DNA of 64,000 nucleotides from Parietichytrium sp. I65-24A (Eukaryota; Sar; Bigyra; Thraustochytrida; Thraustochytriidae). Below, one piece after another: positions 10,120 through 20,501 of this stretch (the first letter of the stretch is position 1; each line of letters starts with the position of its first letter). The position numbers were made by a program, and so were the translations under genes. The stretch spans positions 248,001-312,000 of the forward strand of contig BLSF01000002.1 in NCBI GenBank assembly GCA_012862575.1, read 5' to 3'. The notes beneath the pieces were generated by a model. It saw nothing but the letters and a program-made list of their open reading frames with translations. It had not been told where the DNA came from and did not search any database.

Positions 10120-11456
10120 CACTGGTACTCGAGGACACCTTCCGGTTCTTCTTCTTCTTTTTCACTTTCCAACTTGACCCTCCTCTCCTCCGAATTCCGC
10201 TTTCTTTTGTCAGCTCTGTCTCTCTCTCTCTCTCTCTCTTTCTCTTTCCTATGATTGATGATTGATGTGTTCTCACAGTCACTGCTACCTATCTAGCTAG
10301 CCATCCCATACTACTTCGGAACCCACTCAGCAAGTACACTACTACGCCTGTGCACCGCACTCTACCCTACCACACCCGCTAAAAGCCAGCTAATAACAGG
10401 ACTCGTACTATGCATTCTCTGTAATTACTGTTAGTACGCTCTTGCCGCTCGCTCGCTCGCTCCTATCCACTACATAGAGCTTGTTTAGAGCCCCCACACA
10501 GCAGGTACTGATACCATAGTACCGTAATACCAAATCTACTCTCTGCTAGAGCGCGGGTAGGAGGTGGTGTGCAAGTCAGAAGAAAAGAAAGAAAAGATGG
10601 ACCGGTGAGAAGAGGGAGAGAGAGTCGACTGAGGAAAGAGGTGGTCGGCGTAGCAGTGTGGTAAGTTCGAGTTAGCCTCTGTCGATCGACCAGGCTGCCT
10701 TTGAACATGTGTGGGCATTCTGTGAGCATTCTGTGAGCATGTGGCGAATGTGGCAGGGTGGGAGCACGCGGTCGTGGTGGGAGAGGAACGGTTCTCGTTC
10801 GTTGCTGGCGGTGTTTTACAATGTTATACTAGTACCACAGTGTTTTGATCGATGTGTTTTGGATAATTTCGGTTTGGTGTATTTATCCGGGGTGTGGGAG
10901 AGATGGGTGAGCTCTGTAGCCTGAAGCCGCATCAGGCACAATTGCGAAGGAGAAGAAGATGCGTTCGAGGTGAAAGGATGGCTCATCACGATGATTATTG
11001 CCATCATTGCCCTTCGAATTGTTCGGCTAGCTTGCTGTGGCCCTGTTTCCGAGCGACGATTTAGCAATTGCCAGTGTAACGCAAACTTTGAGAGCTTTCA
11101 GCCCGGAAGTTCAGGAGGCCCGCTTTCTTTTTTGCCGCGACCCGGCCACAGTCACTCATCAGACCTGCTCCTCCTACCATTGGACAACAGTATACAACAG
11201 CCCGCTATCTTGGAACCGGTGCCAGCGCAGATCTCATGTTGGAGACTGCCGCTCAAATGTTCGTGTACTCGCAATACTCGCTGTATAGTAGGCTTACTCG
11301 CGGACAGAGTACTGAGTATTAGTACACACCTTTGAACTCAAATGAGCTACTATTGTATGTGATAATGCGATGTGAGAGTAAATCTATTTGCAGATAGACA
11401 GGTAGCTGCCTGAAATTGCGATTAGTGTATTTTACTCGGCCTAGTGTTTTGATTAA
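9822..11456. other. 1.6 kb spacer: upstream region of HtrA gene, microsatellite with gap, downstream of TRAPPC8
   Basis: Next to the HtrA start it holds CA-rich and (CT)n tracts with a 20-N gap (10032-10051) and another CT run at 10217-10243. The rest, about 10260-11456, has only short open frames with no family resemblance. I see no gene in it. Several HtrA leader signals may be missing because of the gap. Confidence 0.6.
9983..10117. repeat. (CT)n microsatellite interrupted by a 20-N assembly gap
   Basis: A CT dinucleotide run (about 9993-10031), twenty Ns (10032-10051), TCTTCTTCT plus a short CT run, and another CT run (10081-10117). The 11-mer GTCGCGGCGTC occurs on both sides of the gap (9983-9993 and 10070-10080), each time leading into a CT run. 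Either the array is a tandem repeat of a larger unit, or the two contig ends are the same locus placed twice. On the sense strand of the HtrA gene the tract is (GA)n. Confidence 0.9.
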
Positions 11457-14400
11457 TTAATCGCTGTCAGAATTGTTTTCGAGCTCTCGAGCAACTTCTT
11501 CATCGTTGACGGAAATGTTGGCGTCGTCTTCGTCGTCGGATTCGGCGAGGATTTTGGCGACTTGCTGGTCCAGCGTAGTGGTGGATTGTCTCTGGAGGCT
11601 CCGCGAGGACCTTGAAGCAAGCGAGCCTGCAGGGGATGTCGAGGGAAGTGGTGGAGGCTCGCTCTCGGGGACCGGGATGGAGAGGTTGAGGGGGTCGTAG
11701 GCCTCGTCGTTTATGACTCCACTTTCTTCAGAAATGTCTCCAACAAGCCCATCGTGGTCGTCGTCTTCGGCGAGTCCGTCGTGGTCATCACTGTCTTTGC
11801 TCAACAACTCCTTAACTTCAGAGTCCAAGTCTTTGCTGTTTGAGAAGCCCGGCGTGAGTGGTGATTCTGGTTCCTCCAAAGCTAGACCCTGCTCGGGTGC
11901 ATTCTGAGCCTGATCAAAGAATGCTGCAGCCGAAGGCGGTTCTTCGTGCAAACTTTGTTCCACAGGAGGCACGGAAGAGCTGGTGCTAGGATCTCCAAGG
12001 TGCGAGCCTTCAAAATCAAGAGGAACGCTTTCTCCCCCGGCAGGTCCGTCCGGGTTGAACGGCGAATACTCGTGATCGTGCAAAGGATAGTCATCATTTT
12101 GGTCACGGGAAAGCAAGGCGTTTGCTCCAGAGGTCCCCTGCGAACTCTGCAGTAAAACTTCTTCTTGGGTGTATTCGCTCCCTTCTACAGGTGGCGTACA
12201 AAAGCTGGATCCCGATGCTCCAGGGTTTTGCTTATGGAAATCCGTTTGTTCGCTCCACATGAAGGACTCAGACGCGGTTGAAGGAGATGGTTGAAACACA
12301 CCTGGAGCGTGGCCCTTGTCGTGCATTGATTCTTCGCCATCCGGGAACCGGCGGCCAACATGATTGTGCACAGTGATGAAAAAACGGTTGTGAAAAACAC
12401 GACTGGATTCACCCCAATCAATTGTGAATGTATTCAACTCAAATTGGCCAGAGTTTCGAAACACCACTCGCAAATCCACCTCGTGAACTTCTTCCGGCTC
12501 AAGATCTGGGATTCCGAATCGCGTCCTGCCCATCCAAGAAAATCCCTCACCAGCCTCGATTCGAAACACGGGCCGACTCGTTTGCTTTTCAGAGGAGGCG
12601 TTTCGAATCTGTAGTTGCACCGGGACCACAGAGTAAGTGACCGAGTGAGGATATACCAAGGAGATGACGTACGGGCTCTCGGTAGTCTGGACTGTGAGGT
12701 TCAATACCTCCGCCTGTCCTTGCGACGTATTGCTCTCGACGCCTGCCCATTCCACGATGAGATGAAGCAAAGGTTTGCGAGTGTCAAAATGCAACGATTC
12801 CACGTCGTGTGGTTCCGGCTCCCCCGCCTTTGGCTTTGACTGAGCATCCAGCTGGGTGAGATACCGAAGAGAACTATCTTCCAAAGAGTCATCTCCCCGG
12901 TTGAGCCGTCTGATTTCCTGAATAGAGACCGGAAGTTTCCCTTCCGCCTGCAGAATGTCCTTGTACTTCACATATTTTGCCTTAAACGCTTCACGCGTCG
13001 CGAGTACCTGCTGTGCATTCTCCAACGCCAGAAAGTGCAACCTAGCGGAATCCGATGTCATATCATCTGCTGTGCATTCCGCTCCATGAGCGGGTGTTGA
13101 GGAGCAGAAAGTGGACTCTGATATATTCGTTCTATCACTCTCTTCGCAGCGCACCACCTCGAAAAGAAAAGTTCGACTTTCACTGGGCGGAATCGCAGAC
13201 CCTGCGCCTTGCGAAGGCTGTGCTGTGACTGTCCACAGCTTTCCAAGTGCCTTCACGCGTTTGATCGAGAACGTCGCACCAGAAGTGACTCGCGATATGT
13301 TTTGAGCTGTCAGTGCAAGAAGGTGCGACCCCGAAGACAGCGGCGAGGGAAAGCACTCAGCCGAAACCTTTATGGATGCGTGCACTCTGACTTGCACCGA
13401 GAGCCGCAACGTTCTAGTCACCCTCCCGTCGTTGTATTTGAATAAGAGCCTGAAGGTGGTGAGTCCGGCAACTTTTGGAATGCGAAAGCAAACCGGCACC
13501 GCAACCGGCTCGCTTGGATTCATGTCGCGGACGGGTAGCTCCACCACAAGCCCCCCTTCATCAAGTAGCTTGGCAGTGTTTTGAACGGTGTAGTCGAGAT
13601 CGGTGGTGTTGTTGGCAAAGCAGATGCAAGGATGAGAGCATGATACTGTGACAGGTCCCTTCATACTGGTCTTGCCCAGATTGACGAGCTCCAACTCGGA
13701 GTGAACAAGCTGCCCCTCAAATACTTCCTTTGCCATGTTAATCTCAGCTCCAAGCCAAGCCGAACTGGGTTCGACAATTTTTTGTAATCGCAAATCAACA
13801 GCCCGGGCCCGAGCGGAGATATTCTGCGGCGTGTCATTCAGCAATTCACCAAGGATCTCAAAGTGTCTCGTCACGCGGCCAAGCCCCAGGACCCTCATCC
13901 TCATGCCAAGTATTTGTAGTTGCCCGCAGATTCTCGGCAGTATGCTCAGCCGAACCACACGGCGCGACTGAGGGTCAAGGACGACTCTTGGCAGCGTCGT
14001 GGTTTCGAATGCCTCGGAATCGGTGCTATGTTTCTCCCCGTCACCATCAATGATGACCGCAAGTAGGTGCAGCTCAGACAACTCGAGCGGACAAGCGCTA
14101 GGATTTTCGAGAGGGACATCGACGAATAGAGGCTCGTCTGAGTAGCAAATGTCCGGCGTTTGGCTCGCTGCCTTACCTTTGCGGCGGAAAGACGGCGTTG
14201 CAGATCGTTGCTCCGACCCGGTATACTTATCCAAGTAGGCTTGCATTTTTTCCCATCTCGAATCGTTCAGCTTTCTTGCCGCCTTGTGGGTCGTTTTTTG
14301 AGCTTCTCGAAGCGGTCCGACCTGCTCTTCGGACTGCTGGTGGAGCAAATCTTCGCTAGTTTCTCTCTCTTCCAAGCGGCTCTGATGAATGCATTCGTCT

Positions 14401-16415
14401 ATGGAAGGAAGTAACGATGCGTTCATTTGAGGCTGCACTGTAACAAGCTGGTCATGCACGATAGGCAATTTCAGGTCCAGGTCAGTGTCCTTACCGAGCT
14501 GCTCCATGGCCCTCACAAGCCCTTCCCGGAGCAGTTGTAGCATATGCGCTTGTTTCGATGGTGAGCCCCTCCCGCGTGCCAGAACCTGCGCAGCAAAATA
14601 CAATGCCTGCTTGGTCTCACCACTCGGCAAAGCAAGATCACTAACGTTCTCGTCAATGTGGTCTGCAAGCTCTGACCAGCTCTCTGAATAAAGATTTTTG
14701 ATCGTTGCCAAACAACGCAAAGCGTGACTTGCGTTTCCGCAAGATCTATACCGATCACTTGCCATGAAAAGGTGAAAACCAAATTTCCGCAACTTGCTCG
14801 TCAACCTTCCTTCCATATCGATTTGTCTTCGCACTTTGTCGCGAATGTCCGCAAATTTCCACTGTCCAGTCGCAGCAAGCTCTTCATAGAGTAGGAACAT
14901 GCCCACTTGCTCCAGAAGAATCGCCTGTGCAAGGGGGGTCTCCTCCAAACATGCGTTCGATAGTCGCTCGCTGACCTCACAGTACTTCATCATCGGCATG
15001 GCGCCATTTACGAGTACAATGTCAACGTGGAAAAGGGTACAATGTGTGAGATAGCGGGCGGCGAGCGAAAGCTGCTCCTCGCGCTCTTTCGCGTTGGGAA
15101 GGGCTCGCGCGGCCTGAATTGCTTCGATATAGGAGGTTTGAGCTTTGGCTATATAATCAAGCACTTTTTGCTCTGCGCCTGATTTCATGAAGGTCGCGAC
15201 TGCCATCATCTCCTGCGCCGCGCCGTGGTGAAGTTTGCTCGGCTTAAAATCCTCTCTTGCTATCCGATAGTTGGACAAGGCCATGTCATAGTCCTCCACC
15301 ATGAAGGCAAGGTCTGCAAGCATACGAATATTGGACTCAATAGAATTGAAAGGAAAGCGCGCCTTCACTCGTGGCCGGCCACTATTCACTGAAGCGGCGC
15401 TAGCTGCTTCACCAGTGTTTGGCGTGGAGGCCCTCGTCTGCCACCATCCTTGAAGTTTGTTTCGAAGGCCTTTGCGCTTCTCAGTGACCTTGGAATCCAA
15501 AGCTACAAGCTTGGACTCAATAGAGGGAACGATGCCTTTCACCATAAGTGACCGACAAAACGTTTTCAAGGACTTCACGTCCGCTTCGGTAAGGTTGAGA
15601 CCCACTGGACCGTCTCTCCTCTGAAAAAGGTACCCCTTCCAAAGTTTACTTCTCTCAGTCTGAATCGACACTTTTTCTTCCCCCAAGTCTGTTCGGGAAT
15701 CAAAATTGTTCTCCAGCTCAATCAACTCAACAATATCGCCTCGCCTGACAGGAAGGTTTGCCAAAAGTCGTTGTAGCGACTCCAAATTTACAGATGCACT
15801 CTTGGGATCGCTCTTGTCGTGAATCACAAGATGGAAACGAGGGATGGACGGGTCATAGAGGTCACTACGAAACGGAGACGGAAAGTTTTGTGGAACACAG
15901 AGCTCTTCGAACGCCCTTATTGGATTCTCCTCAAGCGAAGAAATAACTAACAAGCATCCTATAGGCTGCCCAAACATCTGTGTCTCCCGGTGCCTAAACG
16001 TCCTTTGCATTTCCCTCCGATAGGCCTCAAGCCATGGTCGGCGCGATGTCTCCCTCACAAATCTTACGATATCCTCGTTGCCCGCAGGTCCGTCTCTAAG
16101 AAATGTTTCCATACCGCTCATGCCAGTGCTTGCATCGGCAACTGCATTCTGAAGAGCAGATTCGGCTTGATCCAGGCTGACTGCTTCCATTTCAGAAGCC
16201 ATGGCAAATTGAATTCCAAAGTCATACAAGCTATACGCATGCCCAGGCGTTCGGAACGGCAGCTGCCCTTCTGCAACTGCAAATGGTCCCAGCAGCTCTG
16301 CAGCATTCACTCCGTTTCTCGCAAGGCATGAGTTGCTCGCAGCGGTGGAGCTCAGCACCATTACACTTGGGCAATACTCCCGCCGGAGGCATTTCCGCAG
16401 CTCGCCAGCGTCCAT
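11457..16415 (-). CDS. TRAPPC8: TRAPP-III subunit TRAPPC8 (Trs85-like)
   Basis: A 1,652-residue single-exon protein. The N-terminal third carries the TRAPPC8 signature: a conserved opening (LRREYCPSVMVLSS), then QPIGCLLVISSLEENPI, then FPSPFRSDLYDPSIPRFHLV, closely matching the region that defines Trs85/TRAPPC8. A helical repeat section follows (MLADLAFMVEDYDMALSNYR, TPR-like), and a beta-rich C-terminal half resembles the Ig-like domains of large TRAPP subunits. TRAPPC8 specifies TRAPP-III, a Rab1/Ypt1 exchange factor in autophagy and ER-Golgi traffic. The protein is longer than human TRAPPC8 (1,435 aa), mainly through an acidic disordered tail of about 250 residues with a DDHDGL duplication and a QQVAKILAESDDEDD stretch. 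The start is the only good ATG (16413-16415). It is divergent from the kinase gene. Confidence 0.9.
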   Translation of the reverse strand: MDAGELRKCLRREYCPSVMVLSSTAASNSCLARNGVNAAELLGPFAVAEGQLPFRTPGHAYSLYDFGIQFAMASEMEAVSLDQAESALQNAVADASTGMSGMETFLRDGPAGNEDIVRFVRETSRRPWLEAYRREMQRTFRHRETQMFGQPIGCLLVISSLEENPIRAFEELCVPQNFPSPFRSDLYDPSIPRFHLVIHDKSDPKSASVNLESLQRLLANLPVRRGDIVELIELENNFDSRTDLGEEKVSIQTERSKLWKGYLFQRRDGPVGLNLTEADVKSLKTFCRSLMVKGIVPSIESKLVALDSKVTEKRKGLRNKLQGWWQTRASTPNTGEAASAASVNSGRPRVKARFPFNSIESNIRMLADLAFMVEDYDMALSNYRIAREDFKPSKLHHGAAQEMMAVATFMKSGAEQKVLDYIAKAQTSYIEAIQAARALPNAKEREEQLSLAARYLTHCTLFHVDIVLVNGAMPMMKYCEVSERLSNACLEETPLAQAILLEQVGMFLLYEELAATGQWKFADIRDKVRRQIDMEGRLTSKLRKFGFHLFMASDRYRSCGNASHALRCLATIKNLYSESWSELADHIDENVSDLALPSGETKQALYFAAQVLARGRGSPSKQAHMLQLLREGLVRAMEQLGKDTDLDLKLPIVHDQLVTVQPQMNASLLPSIDECIHQSRLEERETSEDLLHQQSEEQVGPLREAQKTTHKAARKLNDSRWEKMQAYLDKYTGSEQRSATPSFRRKGKAASQTPDICYSDEPLFVDVPLENPSACPLELSELHLLAVIIDGDGEKHSTDSEAFETTTLPRVVLDPQSRRVVRLSILPRICGQLQILGMRMRVLGLGRVTRHFEILGELLNDTPQNISARARAVDLRLQKIVEPSSAWLGAEINMAKEVFEGQLVHSELELVNLGKTSMKGPVTVSCSHPCICFANNTTDLDYTVQNTAKLLDEGGLVVELPVRDMNPSEPVAVPVCFRIPKVAGLTTFRLLFKYNDGRVTRTLRLSVQVRVHASIKVSAECFPSPLSSGSHLLALTAQNISRVTSGATFSIKRVKALGKLWTVTAQPSQGAGSAIPPSESRTFLFEVVRCEESDRTNISESTFCSSTPAHGAECTADDMTSDSARLHFLALENAQQVLATREAFKAKYVKYKDILQAEGKLPVSIQEIRRLNRGDDSLEDSSLRYLTQLDAQSKPKAGEPEPHDVESLHFDTRKPLLHLIVEWAGVESNTSQGQAEVLNLTVQTTESPYVISLVYPHSVTYSVVPVQLQIRNASSEKQTSRPVFRIEAGEGFSWMGRTRFGIPDLEPEEVHEVDLRVVFRNSGQFELNTFTIDWGESSRVFHNRFFITVHNHVGRRFPDGEESMHDKGHAPGVFQPSPSTASESFMWSEQTDFHKQNPGASGSSFCTPPVEGSEYTQEEVLLQSSQGTSGANALLSRDQNDDYPLHDHEYSPFNPDGPAGGESVPLDFEGSHLGDPSTSSSVPPVEQSLHEEPPSAAAFFDQAQNAPEQGLALEEPESPLTPGFSNSKDLDSEVKELLSKDSDDHDGLAEDDDHDGLVGDISEESGVINDEAYDPLNLSIPVPESEPPPLPSTSPAGSLASRSSRSLQRQSTTTLDQQVAKILAESDDEDDANISVNDEEVARELENNSDSD

Positions 16416-17554
16416 CCTTTAGAACGACCAATCTCCGCACCGTAAACTTTCCAAAGAAATTCAACTCTGCTCTACCCTACTCTGCTTTTAAAAATCGCGA
16501 AGCGCGAGAGACACTGCCTGTAATCCCACACCGACTGTACAAATACACCTTTAGTACCAGGATATCACCTCCCTTGACTTTTCCAGCCCACTCTGCAGTT
16601 GTTATGTAGTTATGCTGGACTGCTGTATCGGCGTTTGATTGATTGAAAGATCTCTTCTTCCGTCGTTGTTTGGCCACAAGTTTTCGATTATCCTTTTCCG
16701 TTCTCAATCTGAACGTGTCGCCTTCGACTGTCAACACGTGTCCACTGTGCCATATGCGAATATTCCGACGCACTTACTACTTCTCCTCGCCGTGGATTCG
16801 TGAAACCAGAGCCGCTTTTCCACCAAGTCGGCGGCAGAGGTATAGTATAAAAGTATGCGCGCACACACCCTACTCCCCAACTTGACAAACACAGTGGCGT
16901 ACGCGATGTGTACGCGAGGACGCCTTCTCTCTCCTCACTCAAATCCTTGGTACGTGACAACGTGCGGAACGCTTTCCAGGTCAACAGTCTCTGTGCCTGC
17001 CATAGAAATCCGTAGAGTGCCATAGAATCAACGCTGCAAAGGAGGGGGAAAGATACCTATACGACGAGAATCGCCCTGCAGTCTCTATGGTGGAACATTT
17101 ATCATGAATTTGTATGCATATTCGCTGATACCGTAAACCTTAAGAAACGGACCATACATGCGAGCGTGTGGCGCGGGAGGCATTGGCTGTCGTCGGTGTA
17201 AAGTGTGGAGCGAGGACACCATTTTTAGAAGCGCGTACACTCATTAAAGAAGCGAAGGGCGGAAAAGGCTCGAGGTTGTATATACGTATATACCACCCGA
17301 AAACAAAAACAAAAACACAAACAAAAATTGGTTGCATCGTTCCTGGCGAGAGAGAGATCTTGTGCAAATTAATACTACGGTAACGAGTCTCTCAGCGAGA
17401 GGAGATAACGTGGAAGCGGCAAAGTGGAGCGCGGAATTGTGTATGCACAGGGTTAAGCAGAAGCAGAACCTCGGAGAAGTTGTGCTGGGTTTGCTAAGCT
17501 GGTTCAACAAGCCGTGTCCGGAAGGGAGGGGGAGCTGAAGTAGGACGGAATACC
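16416..17554. other. 1.1 kb divergent promoter region (TRAPPC8 / CDK)
   Basis: It separates the two start codons of divergent genes. It holds a TATA-like stretch (GTATAGTATAAAAG at about 16842), an ATATACGTATATA palindrome near 17280 and purine-rich sequence just before the kinase ATG. Small open frames are present but look random. No gene is called. Confidence 0.55.
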
Positions 17555-19057
17555 ATGAGCGACGTTCCTCCAAGAGATTCCGTGAACCAGCAGAACGCGG
17601 GATCCTCGAATGGAATCGCCGAGGGAGCAACTCAACGCGAGAAGACTAGTTCTGTCAACTCCAGCGCTGCTGCAAAGAGGAAGCAAGTCGCTACGCAGCA
17701 TGGGGGCCTGCAAATTGAAGTGGAAGGTGCAAAGCGGGCGATAAATGAAGCCCTCTCGTTTCTCGACGAGCGCGTTTCCGCCCGGAACAAAGCTGCAGCT
17801 GCTGATGGAAAAGAAGGTATGGTTTCCGACAGTGCATCCGAACTCCCTGAGCCTTGGGGATCAGGAGGCAGATTTCACTCTCGTACAGTTGCTGCGTATG
17901 ATATTGTCAGGCAGGTTGGTCTGGGAACATATGGAGAGGTGTACAAAGCACGTGAGAGGGAGACTGGTGAGATTGTGGCCTTAAAGAAGATTATTGTCCA
18001 TGACGCTCGGGACGGATACCCTGTAACAGCATTGCGCGAGATGAAAATTATGCAGCAACTTAAACACAAGAATATTCTGGAGCTGAAGGAGATCGTTCCT
18101 TCATCGCGAGACTTGAACGAATCGGACCTTGGAACAGTGTACATGGTGTTAGAATACTTAGATAATGACTTGACGGGCATCTTGGAGAATCGCAAACTTT
18201 CGCTTTCGGAGGACTACGTGAAGTGTTACATGAAACAGCTCTTGGAGGGTATTCATTACATTCACACAAACAGAATCGTGCACAGGGATCTCAAGGCGGC
18301 CAATATTCTGGTTAGCAATGACTCGCGCCTGAAGATTGGTGACTGGGGTCTGTCAAGATCGCTCAAACGCGGAAACAACAAATATACAACCAAAGTGGTT
18401 ACTTTGTGGTATCGGGCGCCGGAGCTTTTGCTCGGCGTCCAGCATTATACCCCGGCTATCGATGTTTGGGCGGTGGGCTGCATCTTTGCAGAATTATTAG
18501 GCAAGAATTCGATTCTGCCCGGAGAAAACGAGGCCGATCAGCTCGTAAGGATCTTCCAGCTCTGCGGCACTCCGACGGAAGAAACATGGCCGGGTGTGTC
18601 ACAAACTGCCGGCTTCAAGAATCTCAAGCCGGAAAAAATGGAAGGTGTACTTGAGAAGAGGTTCAGCTGGATGAAACCTTTAGAGCTAGACCTGCTCAAG
18701 AGCTTCTTGATCCTGGACCCGCGGAAGCGCATCACTGCTGAGAAGGCGCTGGATCACGATTACTTTTGGAAAGATAATCTTCCCTCCAATCCGGAGAACC
18801 TGCCCAAATTAGGTGGAGATGGCCTTCACGAGTTTGAGTTGAAAGAGCGCCGAAAGCTGGAGCGCAAGGAGAAGGAGGAGAGACTGCTTCGTAGCGGTGG
18901 TAAAACCCGTGGGTTTCACACGCGTTCTCGCGGATCCTCGTCATCACAACCTCCGCCTCCAGCTGCTGCTAACGGCACATCGAATGGTCCCGATAGCGCT
19001 ACGAGGCGGCGTGCTGGATCTTTTAAAAACAAAACCTGGCGTCCGTCTCAGAATTGA
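17555..19057 (+). CDS. Cyclin-dependent kinase, CDK9/CDK12-like (transcriptional CDK), with DWG motif
   Basis: A 500-residue Ser/Thr kinase. After a disordered 110-residue N-terminus the kinase domain runs about 115-415: Gly loop GLGTYGEV (122-129), VALKK with catalytic Lys144, PVTALRE cyclin-binding helix (156-162, equivalent to PITALRE of CDK9 and PITAIRE of CDK12), HRDLKAAN (243-250), activation loop YTTKVVTLWYRAPE with Thr278 at the CAK site, and DVWAVGCIFAE. The metal-binding DFG is DWG (263-265, codon TGG at 18344), so Phe is Trp. The C-terminus is Lys/Arg/Ser-rich (KERRKLERKEKEERLL, then a basic Ser-rich tail). Such kinases phosphorylate the RNA polymerase II C-terminal domain with a K/T-type cyclin. 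Fully intronless. Confidence 0.88.
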   Translation: MSDVPPRDSVNQQNAGSSNGIAEGATQREKTSSVNSSAAAKRKQVATQHGGLQIEVEGAKRAINEALSFLDERVSARNKAAAADGKEGMVSDSASELPEPWGSGGRFHSRTVAAYDIVRQVGLGTYGEVYKARERETGEIVALKKIIVHDARDGYPVTALREMKIMQQLKHKNILELKEIVPSSRDLNESDLGTVYMVLEYLDNDLTGILENRKLSLSEDYVKCYMKQLLEGIHYIHTNRIVHRDLKAANILVSNDSRLKIGDWGLSRSLKRGNNKYTTKVVTLWYRAPELLLGVQHYTPAIDVWAVGCIFAELLGKNSILPGENEADQLVRIFQLCGTPTEETWPGVSQTAGFKNLKPEKMEGVLEKRFSWMKPLELDLLKSFLILDPRKRITAEKALDHDYFWKDNLPSNPENLPKLGGDGLHEFELKERRKLERKEKEERLLRSGGKTRGFHTRSRGSSSSQPPPPAAANGTSNGPDSATRRRAGSFKNKTWRPSQN

Positions 19058-19307
19058 GTTTCTTCTAATTTAGAAATTAGTTTGTTAGAATTTTCGCAGA
19101 GGGAGAGAGAAAAGTATCCTTACTTCGCCGTTCACTTTCCGCATTTTCACATGTTTTCATACTTTACTTAGAACAACTCCTAACAGCAAACTAATTGTGC
19201 ACCAAAGCAAAACACCACAACAGGACCAAACAATTTACCAAACAGCAGAGGTGGAGGTGACAGAGCAATGGAGGTGGAGGTGTGACAGAGCAAGAAGTCG
19301 AAGAAAA

Positions 19308-20501
19308 ATGCTGTGTCTAATTTCGCCCACCAAGACTCTGGCAGAAAGCAGCTGCGCAGTGGCGAAAGGGAGCGGGGCCGGTCTCTTGCTAGAAAAAGCC
19401 AAGCAAAAGCTCGTAGAGAGGTGCAAGGCTCTGTCCGAAGCAGACCTGCGGCAGCTGATGAGCATCTCCGCCGACCTCGCGAGATTGAATCATGGCAGAT
19501 TTCAGAGCTTTGAGAAGCAAAAGCAGTATACTGCAGTCGAGCTTTTCGACGGACCTTCGTTCAAGGCGCTAAACGTAGCGGACTTCTCCAAGGAGGACAG
19601 AGAGAATTTGTCGAAAAGCCTTTGCATTCTGAGCGGGTTGTACGGCCTTCTGCGCCCCGACGATGTGATGCAGCCCTATCGTCTCGAAATGGGGACAAGA
19701 CTAAAGATTGAATCCTTCCCCAACCTATACAAGTTCTGGGAAGCGAACAATCTTACGGAAACTCTGGCGGAGCTTGCGAGAACAAACGGCGCGAATACAA
19801 TAGTGAATTGTGCTTCGCAGGAGTACGCAAAGGTGGCCAATTTCCGCTTGTTGCGAGAAGAATGTGGTCTGAATGTAGTCGATTGTGTCTTTAAAGTCCG
19901 GGGTGGAGGCCGAATGCCTTCCATGTGGGCAAAACAGGCCAGAGGGATGATGGTTCGTTTTGTTGCAAAGGCGAAGCCGGCTTCGATTGCTGATCTGACC
20001 GCTTTCAGTGGTACACACGGAGAATATTCGTTCTCTGCGGCCCAAAGTTCAACAACAGAGCTTGTCTTCCTTCGACATGAAACTCCAGTTCACGAAAGCG
20101 ACGAAGCTCTTTTCGAGCTTCCTTCAAAGGAACGGGAGGCTCATCTGAAACAGCTCGTGAAGAAGAACGACGCCGGGGAAACAGAAGGCGAGGAAAAGAG
20201 TAAAGTCACAGCAGCTTCGAAGAAAGGCCAGGCCAAAAAAGGCAAGGCGAATGAGCCTACTGCAAAACAGGAAGGTGATGACAGCGCGCCTGATGGAAAG
20301 GAAGCCCCTTCAAAACCAACCAAAGCTCGTGGCCGTCCTAAGAAGGAGCAGCCACCGCCAGTTGACAGTGAAGAAGAGGAGACTTCCACCAAGCCTACAC
20401 CCCGAACCTCCAAGAAGCGGCAACAATCATCTCCACTCGTCGACCGCGCAGAGGCGAAGCGCCCTCTTCGCAGAAGCACCAGGAACCAGCCCAAATCCTG
20501 A
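19308..20501 (+). CDS. YaaA/UPF0246 (DUF328)-family protein with C-terminal AT-hook extension
   Basis: A 397-residue protein. The first in-frame ATG (19308) gives MLCLISPTKTLAESS, aligning exactly with the start of bacterial YaaA (MLILISPAKTL). Further family motifs are ILSGLYGLLRPDDVMQPYRL, NCASQEYAKV and a KQARGMMVRF segment. In E. coli YaaA lowers free iron during peroxide stress and has been reported to bind DNA. After the core (about 1-275) there is an extra, highly charged, Lys/Ser/Pro-rich tail of about 120 residues, including an AT-hook core RGRPKK at 341-346 and several KK/KR clusters that could serve as nuclear localisation signals. This tail is not found in bacterial YaaA (usually about 250-260 aa). 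Nuclear DNA association is inference. Same orientation as the upstream kinase (250 bp). Confidence 0.87.
   Translation: MLCLISPTKTLAESSCAVAKGSGAGLLLEKAKQKLVERCKALSEADLRQLMSISADLARLNHGRFQSFEKQKQYTAVELFDGPSFKALNVADFSKEDRENLSKSLCILSGLYGLLRPDDVMQPYRLEMGTRLKIESFPNLYKFWEANNLTETLAELARTNGANTIVNCASQEYAKVANFRLLREECGLNVVDCVFKVRGGGRMPSMWAKQARGMMVRFVAKAKPASIADLTAFSGTHGEYSFSAAQSSTTELVFLRHETPVHESDEALFELPSKEREAHLKQLVKKNDAGETEGEEKSKVTAASKKGQAKKGKANEPTAKQEGDDSAPDGKEAPSKPTKARGRPKKEQPPPVDSEEEETSTKPTPRTSKKRQQSSPLVDRAEAKRPLRRSTRNQPKS

Noticed and set aside
9608-10282. Arg/Glu-rich frames across the (CT)n tract on both strands
   Set aside because: They are translations of the microsatellite and of Ns, with no start or family support.
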